Assembly (NCBI RefSeq): GCF_015776785.2
Contig: NZ_LFMD02000007.1
Span: forward strand, 186,001-250,000
DNA from: Kitasatospora sp. SUK 42
Lineage (GTDB): Bacteria > Actinomycetota > Actinomycetes > Streptomycetales > Streptomycetaceae
Reading direction: 5' to 3'
DNA: 64,000 nucleotides
Below the pieces are notes generated by a model. That model saw only the letters and a list, made by a program, of their open reading frames with translations. It had not been told where the DNA came from and made no database searches. A program made the translations under genes and the position numbers. Below are positions 16,045-24,821 of the stretch, piece by piece. Numbering within the stretch: position 1 is the stretch's first letter; every line of letters starts with the position of its first letter.

Positions 16045-19000
16045 ATGAAAATTTTCCGATCGGGACCTGGATCACCACGACCAGCGCTCCGCCACGCAGC
16101 TGCGGGTGCGGTCTCTGCATTGGCTCTGGCTGTGACCATCGCCAGCGCACCCCCAGTAGTGGCCGCAGAACCAGCTGGAGACGCTGGCGCGACATCTGCT
16201 GCCGGGCGTGCGAAGGTCCTGGAGGCCTGGCACACGTCGGGCCCAGCCGCAAAGGCAGCCGCTGAAGCTGCACTTGTCGGCGCGGAGGAGGACATCAACC
16301 GCTTCCTCCAGGCCGGCCTTCAGGCTGCCCAGGCCGAGGATGACCGTCTGTCGGTCCTCCGAATGATGAACGGCAGCGACAAGGGTGTCCGGCAAGCGGC
16401 CTCCGCAGCTCTCGACAAGGGACCTGAGGAGATACGAAAGTTCCTGGAATCAGGCTGGCGGCAGCCAAGTGAAGAAGACCAGAGAGTAGCCGTCCTCCGC
16501 GCGATCAATTCCGGCGACCGGGCTGTCCAGGAAGCCGGACAGAAAGCTCTGGATGCCAGGACTCAGGAGGCTCTCGCCGCATTCCTCTCAAGCGGTCTGC
16601 AGAAGGCCCAGGAGGAAGATGAGCGGGTACAGGTCCTCCGCCTCATCAGTACCGGGGGTCCACAGGTACAAAAGGCGGCCCAGACTGCGATGGATGGCGG
16701 CTCGAAGGCCGTCAAGGAGTTCCTGGCGAACGGTCAGAGCCGCGCTATGGCGCAGGACCTCGAAGCAATGACCGTCGATCAGCTGGTGAACGCCGCCAAG
16801 CAGGCCGGTGTTCAGGCGAGGGCCGATACCGAGAAGGCAAAGGAGGCATCGGAACGAGCTAAGGACACCGCGCTTGCGGCCAAGCAGGCCGCTGAACGGG
16901 CTTCCGCCGAGGCTGCCCAGGCCAGTGGCTCGGCAGAACTCGCCTCGGGAGCCGCAGGCAGGGCCGCCGAGGCGGCTGAACGGGCCGCAGAAGCAGCTGG
17001 AACGGCAATCTCCGCAGCCAACTCGGCCGCCTCGGCGGCGCGGGTCGCCTCCAGGTCCGCGTCGGCTGCGGCCGCGGCAGCGGCTGCGGCCGGCCAGGCA
17101 GCCGCACGTGCCTACGAGGCGTCGAGCGCCGCCAAGAAGGACTCGGCGGAAGCCAAGAGGGCTCGGGAAGCGGCGACTGCTGCCCGTGACGCCTCGGCCA
17201 ACGTCAATATCTCGATCCTCTCACTCACGGCGGCCCTGGCTTCTCTCGGCGACGCAATCCTGGCCACGCGGGCGGCCGCCAGCGCCGCCGCACACACCTC
17301 GGAGGCTGCGGCAGCTGCCTCCGAAGCGGCTTCGATGCGGGGGGTCTCGGAAGCGCAGTCCCGCCGCGCCAAGGAAGCGGCGATCAAGGCGCGTCAGGCC
17401 GCGGCCAACGCCTCGGCTGCGGCGAAGAGCGCGGAGACGTTCGCGAGCCAGGCTTCGACGGCGGCGCAGCAGGCCCGGGAGGCCGCCACGGCTTCCGCAG
17501 CTCATGCCGATGCGGCAGCCAAGGCCGCCGATGACGCAGCCGCCCACGCCGGTGAGAGCGGTGGCTGGGCCGATCAGGCGACCGCTAACGCCAACTCCGC
17601 AATCGCCGCGGCCAACAAGGCCTTCGAAGCCGCGCAGAAGGCCGGAACCGTCGAGTCCACCGCGAGGGAGACCGAGCAGGCCGAACTCGAGGCTGACCGC
17701 GACGACGCGATCAGGGCCGCTGAGAAGCTGAAGCAGCAGGACGACGCGCAGAAGCTCATTCTCGCCACGGACCGCGCCGAGGCGGTGAGGCAGGACCAGG
17801 AGACCAAGCAGCTCCTGGCCGACGCGACCGCTCCAGGTGTCGACCCGGCCAAGCAGTTGGTCAGCGGCCGGAAGGCAGCCGTGCACCTGCTCACAGTCGG
17901 CGGTATCTGGACTGCGCGCGCCGCGGAGACCGCCCTTTCAGGTTCTGAGGCGGACGTGCGGCAGTGGCTGGCCACCAACAGGGTGGTCGCAGCCGAGCAG
18001 GACGACCGGGCCAAGGTCGTGTATCTGGCCGAGACCAGTACGCCAGCAGTGAAGGCTGCAGCGGCAACGGTACTGAACGACACACCGCAGGCCCAGGCCG
18101 CATTCCTTGAGACCGGACAGCACCAACTGCAGATGGAGGACTACCGCTCCCAGGTGCTGCGGATCATGAACGAAGGCGGGAAGGCGGTCAAGGAGGCCGG
18201 CAGCGCGGCCATCGATGCCAAGACGGCCGTCGCACTGCGCGACTTCCTCGCAACCGGGCAGTTCCGTGCGCGTGAGGAGGACGACCGAAGTGATGTCCTC
18301 CGCCTCGTCTCGACCGGCGGCCCGAGGCTCCAGGCCGCCAGTCAAGTGGCACTGACCGCACCCGCGTCCACACTGCGCGACTTCGTCGCCTTCGCCCAAT
18401 ACCACGTGGCGAAGGAGGACTACGACAACGCGATCCATGTCGCCGAGGTCCGCCGGATGGTCGCGGAGGGCAAGAGCGCCGCAGCACTCGCCCAGCAGCA
18501 GGCCGCCGAAGCGGCCCAGGCAGCCGCAAACGCGAGGGGGGCCTCCGAGGAAGCCTCCTCCTACGCCGCCTCAGCGCGAACGTCCGCAACTCAGGCACGT
18601 ACATCGGCGGACCAGGCCAGCGCCTCCGCGAAGGACGCCGAGCAGTCGGCGCAGAAGGCCGCCGAGTCTGCACAGCAGGCCCGAACGGCCTCGAATTCTG
18701 CCAACTCGTCGGCTCAGACGGCCTCAGCGGCCGAACGCCGGGCCGCGTCATCAGCTGCGCTTGCGCGCGTGTACGCCGAGCGCGCTCGTGCCTCGGCTGA
18801 GTCCGCGCGTCTTGCTGCCATTGAAGCGGGCAAGGACGCCGCGGAGGCGACACGCGTGGCGACCGAGGCATACCTCGGTGCGATTGAGCGCCTTAAGAAG
18901 GAAGAGGAAGCTCGACGAAAGTCTGAGGCGAATCCTCCGCCGAACGGGGGAGGTGGGACCGAGGTACCGCCAGCGGAAGAGCCCGGCGGGATCGAGGACC

Positions 19001-19734
19001 TTCGGTCCTACGAGAACGGTGCGCTTCTGGTCGTCTTCGACGGAACATGCTACCTCAATGGTGTAAGCCTGCCGACAAACAAGGACCGTGACTACTGCAA
19101 CAGGGTTGCAGCCGGTCTCGATAAATGGGCCGGCGAGGTCAACCTCTCCATGCCGCAGCCGGGAATCAAGGATCTGCCGGCGAGCATTCTGGCCGGTTAC
19201 TGCGAATATAAGAATCCCAGCCTCTTCGGCACCGACTACCCGAACCGCAACGTATGCGGGCCGGAACTGCGCAAGCAGCTAGACAAGACCATTCCGATCA
19301 TCCCTTTGCTCGAATCAGGCATGGGCTCCGGGATGAAGAACATCCTCAAGCCGCTCACCCGGCGGATACCCATCCTGCGCGAGGCCCCGCCGTTGGCCGC
19401 AGTCGCCAACAACCGTGCTGCATTCGAGGCTTACAAGGACATCCTTCGCGCGGAGATGGCCAAGCCCTACGTGGAAGATCCGAAACTGGCGGAGATGGTG
19501 AATAAGCTCTACCGGGAGAATGCTACGATCGGCAGTGGGAGTACTGCGGCTGCCGTCCGGTGGGAGATGGTAAATGGCCGGGCTGTCGGCAGTCGCTGGC
19601 ACTCCCAGAAGGCCAAGGACGCCATCTCCTTCTTCGAGAAATGGCTGACCAACAACCCGGCGGCCCGTGCGGGTGACAGGGCCGCAGCGGAAAACCTGAT
19701 TCGCGATATGCGAAATGCACTGGAAGGGCGTTGA
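16045..19734 (+). CDS. ALF-repeat secreted polymorphic-toxin-like protein, 1229 aa
   Basis: Residues 1-41 form a signal peptide. Residues about 50-240 and 590-830 carry two blocks of about 45-residue ALF repeats (pattern: ALxxG, IxxFLxxG, xxAxxEDxRxxVLRxxxxGG, VxxAAxxAL). The stretches between and after them (about 250-560 and 830-950) are long Ala-rich heptad-like coiled coils. A proline/glycine linker near 965 leads to a compact, Cys-containing C-terminal region of about 250 residues ending in TIGSGSTAAAVRWE, KAKDAISFFEKWL and LIRDMRNALEG. This repeated-stalk, variable-tip layout and the coupled small gene behind it match polymorphic toxin systems. The tip's activity cannot be assigned from sequence. 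The lower GC suggests horizontal acquisition. Confidence 0.8.
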   Translation: MKIFRSGPGSPRPALRHAAAGAVSALALAVTIASAPPVVAAEPAGDAGATSAAGRAKVLEAWHTSGPAAKAAAEAALVGAEEDINRFLQAGLQAAQAEDDRLSVLRMMNGSDKGVRQAASAALDKGPEEIRKFLESGWRQPSEEDQRVAVLRAINSGDRAVQEAGQKALDARTQEALAAFLSSGLQKAQEEDERVQVLRLISTGGPQVQKAAQTAMDGGSKAVKEFLANGQSRAMAQDLEAMTVDQLVNAAKQAGVQARADTEKAKEASERAKDTALAAKQAAERASAEAAQASGSAELASGAAGRAAEAAERAAEAAGTAISAANSAASAARVASRSASAAAAAAAAAGQAAARAYEASSAAKKDSAEAKRAREAATAARDASANVNISILSLTAALASLGDAILATRAAASAAAHTSEAAAAASEAASMRGVSEAQSRRAKEAAIKARQAAANASAAAKSAETFASQASTAAQQAREAATASAAHADAAAKAADDAAAHAGESGGWADQATANANSAIAAANKAFEAAQKAGTVESTARETEQAELEADRDDAIRAAEKLKQQDDAQKLILATDRAEAVRQDQETKQLLADATAPGVDPAKQLVSGRKAAVHLLTVGGIWTARAAETALSGSEADVRQWLATNRVVAAEQDDRAKVVYLAETSTPAVKAAAATVLNDTPQAQAAFLETGQHQLQMEDYRSQVLRIMNEGGKAVKEAGSAAIDAKTAVALRDFLATGQFRAREEDDRSDVLRLVSTGGPRLQAASQVALTAPASTLRDFVAFAQYHVAKEDYDNAIHVAEVRRMVAEGKSAAALAQQQAAEAAQAAANARGASEEASSYAASARTSATQARTSADQASASAKDAEQSAQKAAESAQQARTASNSANSSAQTASAAERRAASSAALARVYAERARASAESARLAAIEAGKDAAEATRVATEAYLGAIERLKKEEEARRKSEANPPPNGGGGTEVPPAEEPGGIEDLRSYENGALLVVFDGTCYLNGVSLPTNKDRDYCNRVAAGLDKWAGEVNLSMPQPGIKDLPASILAGYCEYKNPSLFGTDYPNRNVCGPELRKQLDKTIPIIPLLESGMGSGMKNILKPLTRRIPILREAPPLAAVANNRAAFEAYKDILRAEMAKPYVEDPKLAEMVNKLYRENATIGSGSTAAAVRWEMVNGRAVGSRWHSQKAKDAISFFEKWLTNNPAARAGDRAAAENLIRDMRNALEGR

Positions 19735-19736
19735 TC

Positions 19737-20108
19737 GTGAGCCGACCCGATTGGGTTGAAAGACTCTTCAGCGTTGACCCGATCCTCGGTGAAGACGATG
19801 CCGACCTGGGAATCACCTTGCTGCTGGCGAGAATCGGAACCAACTTTTCCAGCAACATCCATTCTATTCCCAGGGAAAGTCAGCGCGAGATTCTGGGGAT
19901 CGCCGAAGAAGTTCTGGAATCCGGCGATGAGGAGGAGAAGGCCGCAATCGCCACAGGTTTCCTCGAAGAGATCCTCAAGGCCTGGGATGAAGGGTTCGAC
20001 CTCAAGTCTCTCTGGGAATTCGTTGGCCCCAGGTCTCGGTCTTTCTGCCTGGACTGGAACGAGTTTTCTGGAGTGGCCTCGCCGGAATGGATGCACCAGG
20101 GTCAATAA
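19737..20108 (+). CDS. Probable immunity protein for the ALF-repeat toxin, 123 aa
   Basis: GTG 19737 lies 3 bases after the toxin stop and has GGAAGGG 8 bases upstream, so the pair is probably co-translated; TTG 19731 is a less likely start. The product is small, acidic and without a signal (VERLFSVDPILGEDDADLG, EEVLESGDEEEKAAIATGFLEEIL, then LKSLWEFVGPRSR), like many cytoplasmic immunity proteins. No named immunity family is certain. The role is inferred from position, size and acidity. Confidence 0.7.
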   Translation: MSRPDWVERLFSVDPILGEDDADLGITLLLARIGTNFSSNIHSIPRESQREILGIAEEVLESGDEEEKAAIATGFLEEILKAWDEGFDLKSLWEFVGPRSRSFCLDWNEFSGVASPEWMHQGQ

Positions 20109-20244
20109 GGCCTGAGCCGCGATTTCGATCCGTCGCTGTGGAACACTTCGGAAGCTTCGATTCCTCCACCGAGGACGCCGGACTTTCGCCGCCGTGGTTA
20201 GCGATATCGGCTGGTGAATAAGTAGGGCAATTGGAGTGACCGGG

Positions 20245-20275
20245 GGAGCCCCGTCAGGAGACCTGGCGGGGCTCC
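20245..20275. terminator. Hairpin terminator of toxin-immunity operon
   Basis: The 14-bp stem GGAGCCCCGTCAGG / CCTGGCGGGGCTCC (one G-T wobble) with loop AGA. Confidence 0.75.
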
Positions 20276-20372
20276 GTCGTCTCCTCATGAGGATGAGTCG
20301 TCGCCCTCTGGATCAGTGCGCAGGGAGCCAGGAGCCCGATGTGGACGGCTTCAGCGCACTCATGTCGCTCCC

Positions 20373-20472
20373 GGTGGCCCTTCGCCCCGTGGAACGAAAA
20401 GCCACCGGTCTCTCACCAGCTGGCTACCTCCCGGCCGAGGATCCGCTGGCAGGCGGCCTACCACCGTGGGTG
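20373..20472 (+). repeat. Dispersed hairpin-linked repeat, copy B
   Basis: This is a diverged relative of the segment at 12649-12742. GGTGGC...GCCACC forms an imperfect hairpin, followed by a 60-base segment with matching words such as GGCCGAGGA and CCACCGTG. Both copies lie downstream of convergent genes. Confidence 0.55.
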
Positions 20473-20531
20473 AATCGGTGCGGCCCGTTCCCCGGCTTCG
20501 CTGAGGAAGTTGTGCGCGCTGGTGCCCGCGG

Positions 20532-21845
20532 TCAAGCGGATTTGAGTCGCTCCAGGAACTCCGGGACGCCGTCGACTTGGCGGTAAGGCTCGAAGGCCGG
20601 CGCGAGGTCGCGGACGAGGGTGGCGCAGCGTGGGGCTCCGATGCGGGTGGCCAGGTCGAGCGACTCCTGGGTGACGGCGAGGGCTTGCTCGATGTCGTTG
20701 GATTGCAGGTAGCCCTTGGCCTGGTAGGTCAGGAAGATCCCGCGTGTCTTGTCCCGCGCCCGGGGCAGCAGGGCCATGCCCTCGGTGATCCGGGCGTGGG
20801 CCTCGCCGGTGCGGCCGAGGTCGAGCAGGCACTGGCCGGAGTCGACGGCGAGGTCGGCCGGGCCCATCCACGCGCACCAGCCCGGTGCGGGGTCGGTGGG
20901 CTCCAGGTTGAGGGCGGCCTCGGCCTCCGACAGGTCGCGGTAGCAGGCCGATCGGTCGCCGAGGGCGGCGTGTGCTCGGGCGCGGCGCAGGAACAGCAGG
21001 GACCTGGCGGTCGGGTGTTGCGTTCCGGACAGGGCGTATCCGAGCTGGTCGACGGAGACCTTCGGCTCGCCGAGCCAGTTCGACTGGTAGGCGAAGTCGG
21101 AGAGCACCCCGGCGCCGTGGTCGCGGTCGCCCGCGGCGTGGGCGGACTGCAGGGCGGCTCCCCAGAGCTTGCCGGCCGCCCAGTGCCGGCCGTGGTCGAA
21201 GCGGTACCAGCCGCAGGTGGTCGCCAGGGAGGCCGCCAACAGGTGCAGGCGTCGGCCGATGGTCTCGCCGAAGCGGCCGTCGGCGATGAGGTCGGTCACC
21301 GTTGCGAGATGGGCGTCCATCAGGCGGATGGCGTGCTGGCGCTGTTCGGTGGGCAGCGCCGTCAGCTGCCTGCTGGTTTCTTCCAGCCAGTCCACGAGTC
21401 CCGAATCCACCTGATTGCCGTCCAGCGCGGAGGTGAGGCGTTCGGGCTCGATCACGGCCCACTGAGCGGCGAGCCCCGCGAGGGAGACGGCACTGTACGT
21501 CATGAAGCTGCGACGGTCCATAAGGGCTCTCTGTGCGTCGTGGAGTGCTTGGAGGAAGTACGCGGACCCCAGCGGCAGCGGCTCGTCGCGTCCGGGCAGC
21601 CAGTACGGCCAGCCGTACGCCTCCATCTCCGGAACCGTGACGCCGAAGACCTCGGCGAGCAGGAGCTGCGAGTCGGGGTTCGGCGTCTTGCGCCCGTTCT
21701 CCCACCGGCTCACGGCCGCTTTGTCGGCGCCGGAGCGCAGCCCGTGGCCGCGCGCGGCCCTGTCGAGGCGGGCGGCGAGTTCGCCCTGGGACCAGCCGCG
21801 CAGTTCGCGCGCATGGGCGAGGGGATGCCGGATCGGGTCGTCCAC
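20532..21845 (-). CDS. XRE-family regulator with TPR-like C-terminus, 437 aa
   Basis: Residues 1-70 hold an XRE helix-turn-helix (LRGWSQGELAARLDR, then DKAAVSRWENGRKTP). The remaining 360 residues are helical and repeat-like, with alternating small and aromatic positions as in tetratricopeptide repeats (GRHWAAGKLWGAALQSAHAA, ARAHAALGDRSACYRDLSEA, AKGYLQSNDIEQALAVTQES). Streptomycete regulators of this build often sense peptides or partner proteins. The GTG start at 21845 lacks an obvious ribosome site. It is divergent from the methyltransferase gene and may control it. Confidence 0.85.
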   Translation of the reverse strand: MDDPIRHPLAHARELRGWSQGELAARLDRAARGHGLRSGADKAAVSRWENGRKTPNPDSQLLLAEVFGVTVPEMEAYGWPYWLPGRDEPLPLGSAYFLQALHDAQRALMDRRSFMTYSAVSLAGLAAQWAVIEPERLTSALDGNQVDSGLVDWLEETSRQLTALPTEQRQHAIRLMDAHLATVTDLIADGRFGETIGRRLHLLAASLATTCGWYRFDHGRHWAAGKLWGAALQSAHAAGDRDHGAGVLSDFAYQSNWLGEPKVSVDQLGYALSGTQHPTARSLLFLRRARAHAALGDRSACYRDLSEAEAALNLEPTDPAPGWCAWMGPADLAVDSGQCLLDLGRTGEAHARITEGMALLPRARDKTRGIFLTYQAKGYLQSNDIEQALAVTQESLDLATRIGAPRCATLVRDLAPAFEPYRQVDGVPEFLERLKSA

Positions 21846-21866
21846 GGGCCAATCCCATCATCGACG

Positions 21867-22052
21867 GTGACCGAGAGCCTACCGTCAGCGAGGGCGGGAC
21901 AACCCCGGGACGACCGGCAATGCCTGTTCGGTGAGCGCGAATTGGGCTGTACTCGCAGTACTCCGAAGAACTTTCCACACGAGCCGGCGGAGACCACCGC
22001 TGCCGTCGCCCGCGCCATCGCCGACCAGTTGGAGAAAGGCCCCGACACGTGA
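21867..22052 (+). CDS. Possible small protein coupled to methyltransferase gene
   Basis: This frame ends with TGA overlapping the GTG of the methyltransferase gene (GTGA), which argues that it is translated. The C-terminal part reads GCTRSTPKNFPHEPAETTAA and VARAIADQLEKGPDT, a plausible short acidic helix. The start is uncertain: GTG 21867 gives 61 residues, while TTG 21942 has GGTGAG in front and gives about 36. I do not recognise a family. Because such methyltransferases can modify ribosomal peptides, it could be a substrate peptide, but nothing in the sequence proves it. Confidence 0.35.
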   Translation: MTESLPSARAGQPRDDRQCLFGERELGCTRSTPKNFPHEPAETTAAVARAIADQLEKGPDT

Positions 22053-23191
22053 GCACAGCGACTCAGCTCCGCGCTTCCCTGGTGGACAGGCTTACCGAGG
22101 ACGGTACCCTCACGGATCCCGGGTGGCACAGTGCCGCCAGGGCGGTGCCGCACGAGCTGTTCACGCCGTCCTACTTCCTGCCGGTGGCGGGCAATGTCCC
22201 CAACAGCTACCGGCCCGTCCGGGAGGGCGAGCCCGGGTGGCTGGAGGGGGTCTACTCCGACGAAACGCTGATCACTCAACTCGACGGCCGTACCAGGCCC
22301 GACGACGTGACCGAGGGGACTGTGGCCGGCTCCCCGTCGTCGTCCTCCACCCTGCCGTCGCTGGTGTTGCGCATGTGGCACCAGCTCGGCGCCGAGGCCG
22401 GGCACCGGGTGCTGGAGATCGGCACCGGAACCGGCTACTCGACCGCCCTCGGAGCGCACCGCCTCGGGGGCACAAATCTCACCAGCGTCGAGTACGACCC
22501 GGTGGTGGGCACGGCTGCTGCGGCGGCACTGAAGGCAGCCGGTTTCGCGCCCCGGCTGATCATCGGCGACGGGCTGCGCGGCGACCCGGACGGCGGACCG
22601 TATGACCGGCTGATCGCCACCTGCTCGGTCCGGCACGTCCCACTCCCCTGGCTGCACCAGGTGAAGCCGGGCGGCAGGATCCTGGCCACCCTGTCCGGGT
22701 GGAGCTACGCCCACGCCCTCGTGCTGCTCGACGTGACCGGCCCCGGAGAGGCCACCGGCCGGTTCCTGCCCGGCTACACCAGCTTCATGATCGCCCGGCC
22801 CCACGACCGACCGCCCCGCCCGGCACTGGCCCTGCTGCCCGGGGAGGAGCGCCCTAGCCTGATCGACCCCGCGAAGCTCGAAGACTGGACCGGCGGTTGG
22901 GTCGCGCAGCTCGCGGCGCCCTCGGCCGAACGGCTGGGGGCGGGAGCGGAGCAGATCCTCTGGGACGTGTCCACCGGCTCGCAGGCCCGGACGGCACCCA
23001 GCCCCGATGGCGGATGGACCGTCGTGCAGCGCGGCCCCGTCCGCTTGTGGGACCGCGTCGAGCAGGCGATCCAGCACTGGCAGGCCGCCGGCGAACCCCA
23101 CCAGGAGGAATTCGGCATCACGGTCTCGGCCACCGGCCAGCGAGTGTGGCTCGGCACCGAGGACGGCCCCGGCTGGAACCTACCGATCTGA
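22049..23191 (+). CDS. PIMT-like protein methyltransferase, 380 aa
   Basis: A class I SAM-dependent methyltransferase of the L-isoaspartyl O-methyltransferase type. Motif I is VLEIGTGTGYSTAL (about residues 120-133), followed by SVEYDPVV and, in the post-motif, LIATCSVRHVPLPWLHQVKPGGRIL. The N-terminus carries a PHELFTPSYFLP segment like the PIMT substrate loop. About 130 extra C-terminal residues match the long actinomycete form, not housekeeping PIMT. Related enzymes methylate Asp residues in some lanthipeptides and graspetides. No ATP-grasp or lanthipeptide synthetase lies in this window. It begins at GTG 22049, overlapping the small frame upstream. Confidence 0.85.
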   Translation: MSTATQLRASLVDRLTEDGTLTDPGWHSAARAVPHELFTPSYFLPVAGNVPNSYRPVREGEPGWLEGVYSDETLITQLDGRTRPDDVTEGTVAGSPSSSSTLPSLVLRMWHQLGAEAGHRVLEIGTGTGYSTALGAHRLGGTNLTSVEYDPVVGTAAAAALKAAGFAPRLIIGDGLRGDPDGGPYDRLIATCSVRHVPLPWLHQVKPGGRILATLSGWSYAHALVLLDVTGPGEATGRFLPGYTSFMIARPHDRPPRPALALLPGEERPSLIDPAKLEDWTGGWVAQLAAPSAERLGAGAEQILWDVSTGSQARTAPSPDGGWTVVQRGPVRLWDRVEQAIQHWQAAGEPHQEEFGITVSATGQRVWLGTEDGPGWNLPI

Positions 23192-23241
23192 CGCGCATAC
23201 GGGACCGCGTCACGCCACCGACCGCAGCGAGCAGACGTCAT

Positions 23242-23275
23242 GCGCCGTGCCCCACCCGCGTGTGGGGCACGGCGC
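23242..23275. terminator. 14-bp hairpin terminator
   Basis: A perfect stem GCGCCGTGCCCCAC / GTGGGGCACGGCGC with loop CCGCGT, 51 bases after the methyltransferase stop. Confidence 0.85.
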
Positions 23276-23483
23276 CTCGTGGGATTCCAGGAATTCGAAC
23301 CACAGGACTTCGAAGCTGCCCAGCGTGTCGACGGCTGCCCCTATTCCTGGTCCGCGACGCCCAGTTCGCTCCAGTGTCGGCTTTCCCGATAAGCTCCGGC
23401 AACTCGGTGAGCGAATCGATCCGGAAGGTTGCCCGATCGGCCTAGATCGCGGACCCAGGATGCGAAGGCCGGAGGGTGTGACG

Positions 23484-23882
23484 ATGGAAATGCCGCGGAT
23501 ACGCCTCGGCAGCGATGCAGCGTGGCTGGAGTTGGCGCAGGGTGGCGAGAACAGTTGGCGGGTTACCGCCGATTGGTGCTCCTGGCTGTCAGCCGACTAC
23601 ACCGCCTACCTCACCAGGGAGGAGGCCGCGGACTTCGCCGCACGGGTGCTCTCCCACTTGCGTGCCCCGTCGGGCGCTCGATTCTCGGCGTCGGTCACGC
23701 CCGGTCGCAACAACCCGCTGGTACTGAGCGCCGAACCCGTCGGGGACGGGTTCGCCTTCTTCGTGCGTCTGACTCCCCACGGTGACGATGACGTGTGTCA
23801 CCTGCAGATGGAGATCAATCCCATCGACGCCGCCGAACTCCGCGACCTGTTCGATGCGTTGCACGCATCATTGGCGCTCTGA
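23484..23882 (+). CDS. Uncharacterised small protein, 132 aa (immunity-like size)
   Basis: ATG 23484 has GGAGG 8 bases upstream. The product has no signal or membrane segment. Features seen are WLELAQGG, VTADWCSWLSADYTAYL, EEAADFAARVLSHL and a C-terminal MEINPIDAAELRDLFDALHA. The acidic alpha/beta pattern resembles small DUF5959/WapI-like immunity proteins of actinomycetes, but the match is not close enough to assign. It is flanked by hairpins on both sides, so it is its own transcription unit. Confidence 0.65.
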   Translation: MEMPRIRLGSDAAWLELAQGGENSWRVTADWCSWLSADYTAYLTREEAADFAARVLSHLRAPSGARFSASVTPGRNNPLVLSAEPVGDGFAFFVRLTPHGDDDVCHLQMEINPIDAAELRDLFDALHASLAL

Positions 23883-24074
23883 CCGCACGGATTGCCAGGT
23901 CAGACTGATCTCGTTGAACCGGTGGATCACGTCCCTCTGTAACTACTGGCCCTCCTGATCGGTCGGCCTCCGGACCTTGACCGGCTGCGCCACCGCGCCT
24001 CCCCGCATCCAACCGGTTCAGATACCGCCACCGCCAACCAGACGAATCTATGCGATCACAGCACTCGCGAAGCC

Positions 24075-24114
24075 GTTTGTCCGCCGCGCTCGGGAGCGAG
24101 CGCGGCGGACAAAC
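24075..24114. terminator. 18-bp bidirectional hairpin terminator
   Basis: A perfect stem GTTTGTCCGCCGCGCTCG / CGAGCGCGGCGGACAAAC with loop GGAG, between convergent genes ending at 23882 and 24126. It is the strongest hairpin in the window. Confidence 0.9.
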
Positions 24115-24125
24115 TGGTGATCTTC

Positions 24126-24821
24126 TCAGTGGCGATGGTGGTTGTCGGGTTGGGTGGGGTCGCCGGGGTGTTCCAGTCCCTCTACGAGGGTGAGGCGTTG
24201 GGCGCGTTCTTGGTCGAGCCAGCGGGTGAAGGCTGCTCGGCGGGCGGCTTCGCGGAGGGTGGGGGTGGGGTCTCCGTTCTGGGGGATGGTGAGGGTGGCG
24301 AGGAGGGTGGCCTTCCAGGTGCCCACGGTGACCCACTCGCCGGGTGGGGCTTCGCGGAGGGCTTCGGCGAGGGCCGTGGGGAGGGTGTCGGGGTCGGCCT
24401 CAAGGCTGCCGTCGGGGAGGGCGAGGTGCCAGCGGGTGGCCGGTGGGCGGGTGGTCAGGGTGCGGTAGTGGGCGATGTCGGCCGGGGAGGGCTCGATGTC
24501 GGCGGTCACGGCGTCGTAGACGGCACGGACGGCTGCGTTGCCCTCGTAGGCGGCCGCGGTGATGGAGCCGAGTTCGACGGCGGCTTGTTGGTCGAGGTGG
24601 GCGGGGCCGGGCGGGAAAACGGGCAGGTTGCGTTCGGCAGCGACGGCCTCGCAGAGTGCTTCGGTGAGGAGCACCTGGGCGACCCAGCGGGTGAGCTGGC
24701 GGTCCTCCGAACTGCCCGGTTGGGGCAGGGCGGTGGAGCGCGGGCCGCTCCGGAGGGCGGCGAGGCGCGCGTCGAGGGCGATACGTGAGAGGGGACGTCC
24801 GTCGAGCAGGCCGAGGGTCAT
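24126..24821 (-). CDS. DUF7158-like protein (SurA/parvulin-like N-domain)
   Basis: A 231-residue protein whose start ATG 24821 overlaps the stop of the GH38 gene as ATGA, so the two are co-translated. The pattern SSEDRQLTRWVAQVLLTEALC, LGSITAAAYEGN, VYDAVTADIEPSPADIAHYRT is typical of actinomycete proteins often labelled malonyl-CoA-ACP transacylase but now placed in DUF7158. They resemble the helical N-domain of SurA-type chaperones. There is no signal peptide. Why it is coupled to an alpha-mannosidase is unknown; a role in assembling the large enzyme is a guess. Confidence 0.65.
   Translation of the reverse strand: MTLGLLDGRPLSRIALDARLAALRSGPRSTALPQPGSSEDRQLTRWVAQVLLTEALCEAVAAERNLPVFPPGPAHLDQQAAVELGSITAAAYEGNAAVRAVYDAVTADIEPSPADIAHYRTLTTRPPATRWHLALPDGSLEADPDTLPTALAEALREAPPGEWVTVGTWKATLLATLTIPQNGDPTPTLREAARRAAFTRWLDQERAQRLTLVEGLEHPGDPTQPDNHHRH

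Larger units (their letters stand above)
20109..20531. other. 423-base gap with terminator and dispersed repeat
   Basis: The gap holds the toxin-operon terminator at 20245-20275 and copy B of a hairpin-linked repeat at 20373-20472. The remaining bases show no gene. Confidence 0.5.

Noticed and set aside
22049..23191. Graspetide or lanthipeptide gene cluster
   Set aside because: The methyltransferase type occurs in such clusters, but no ATP-grasp ligase or lanthionine synthetase is present nearby.
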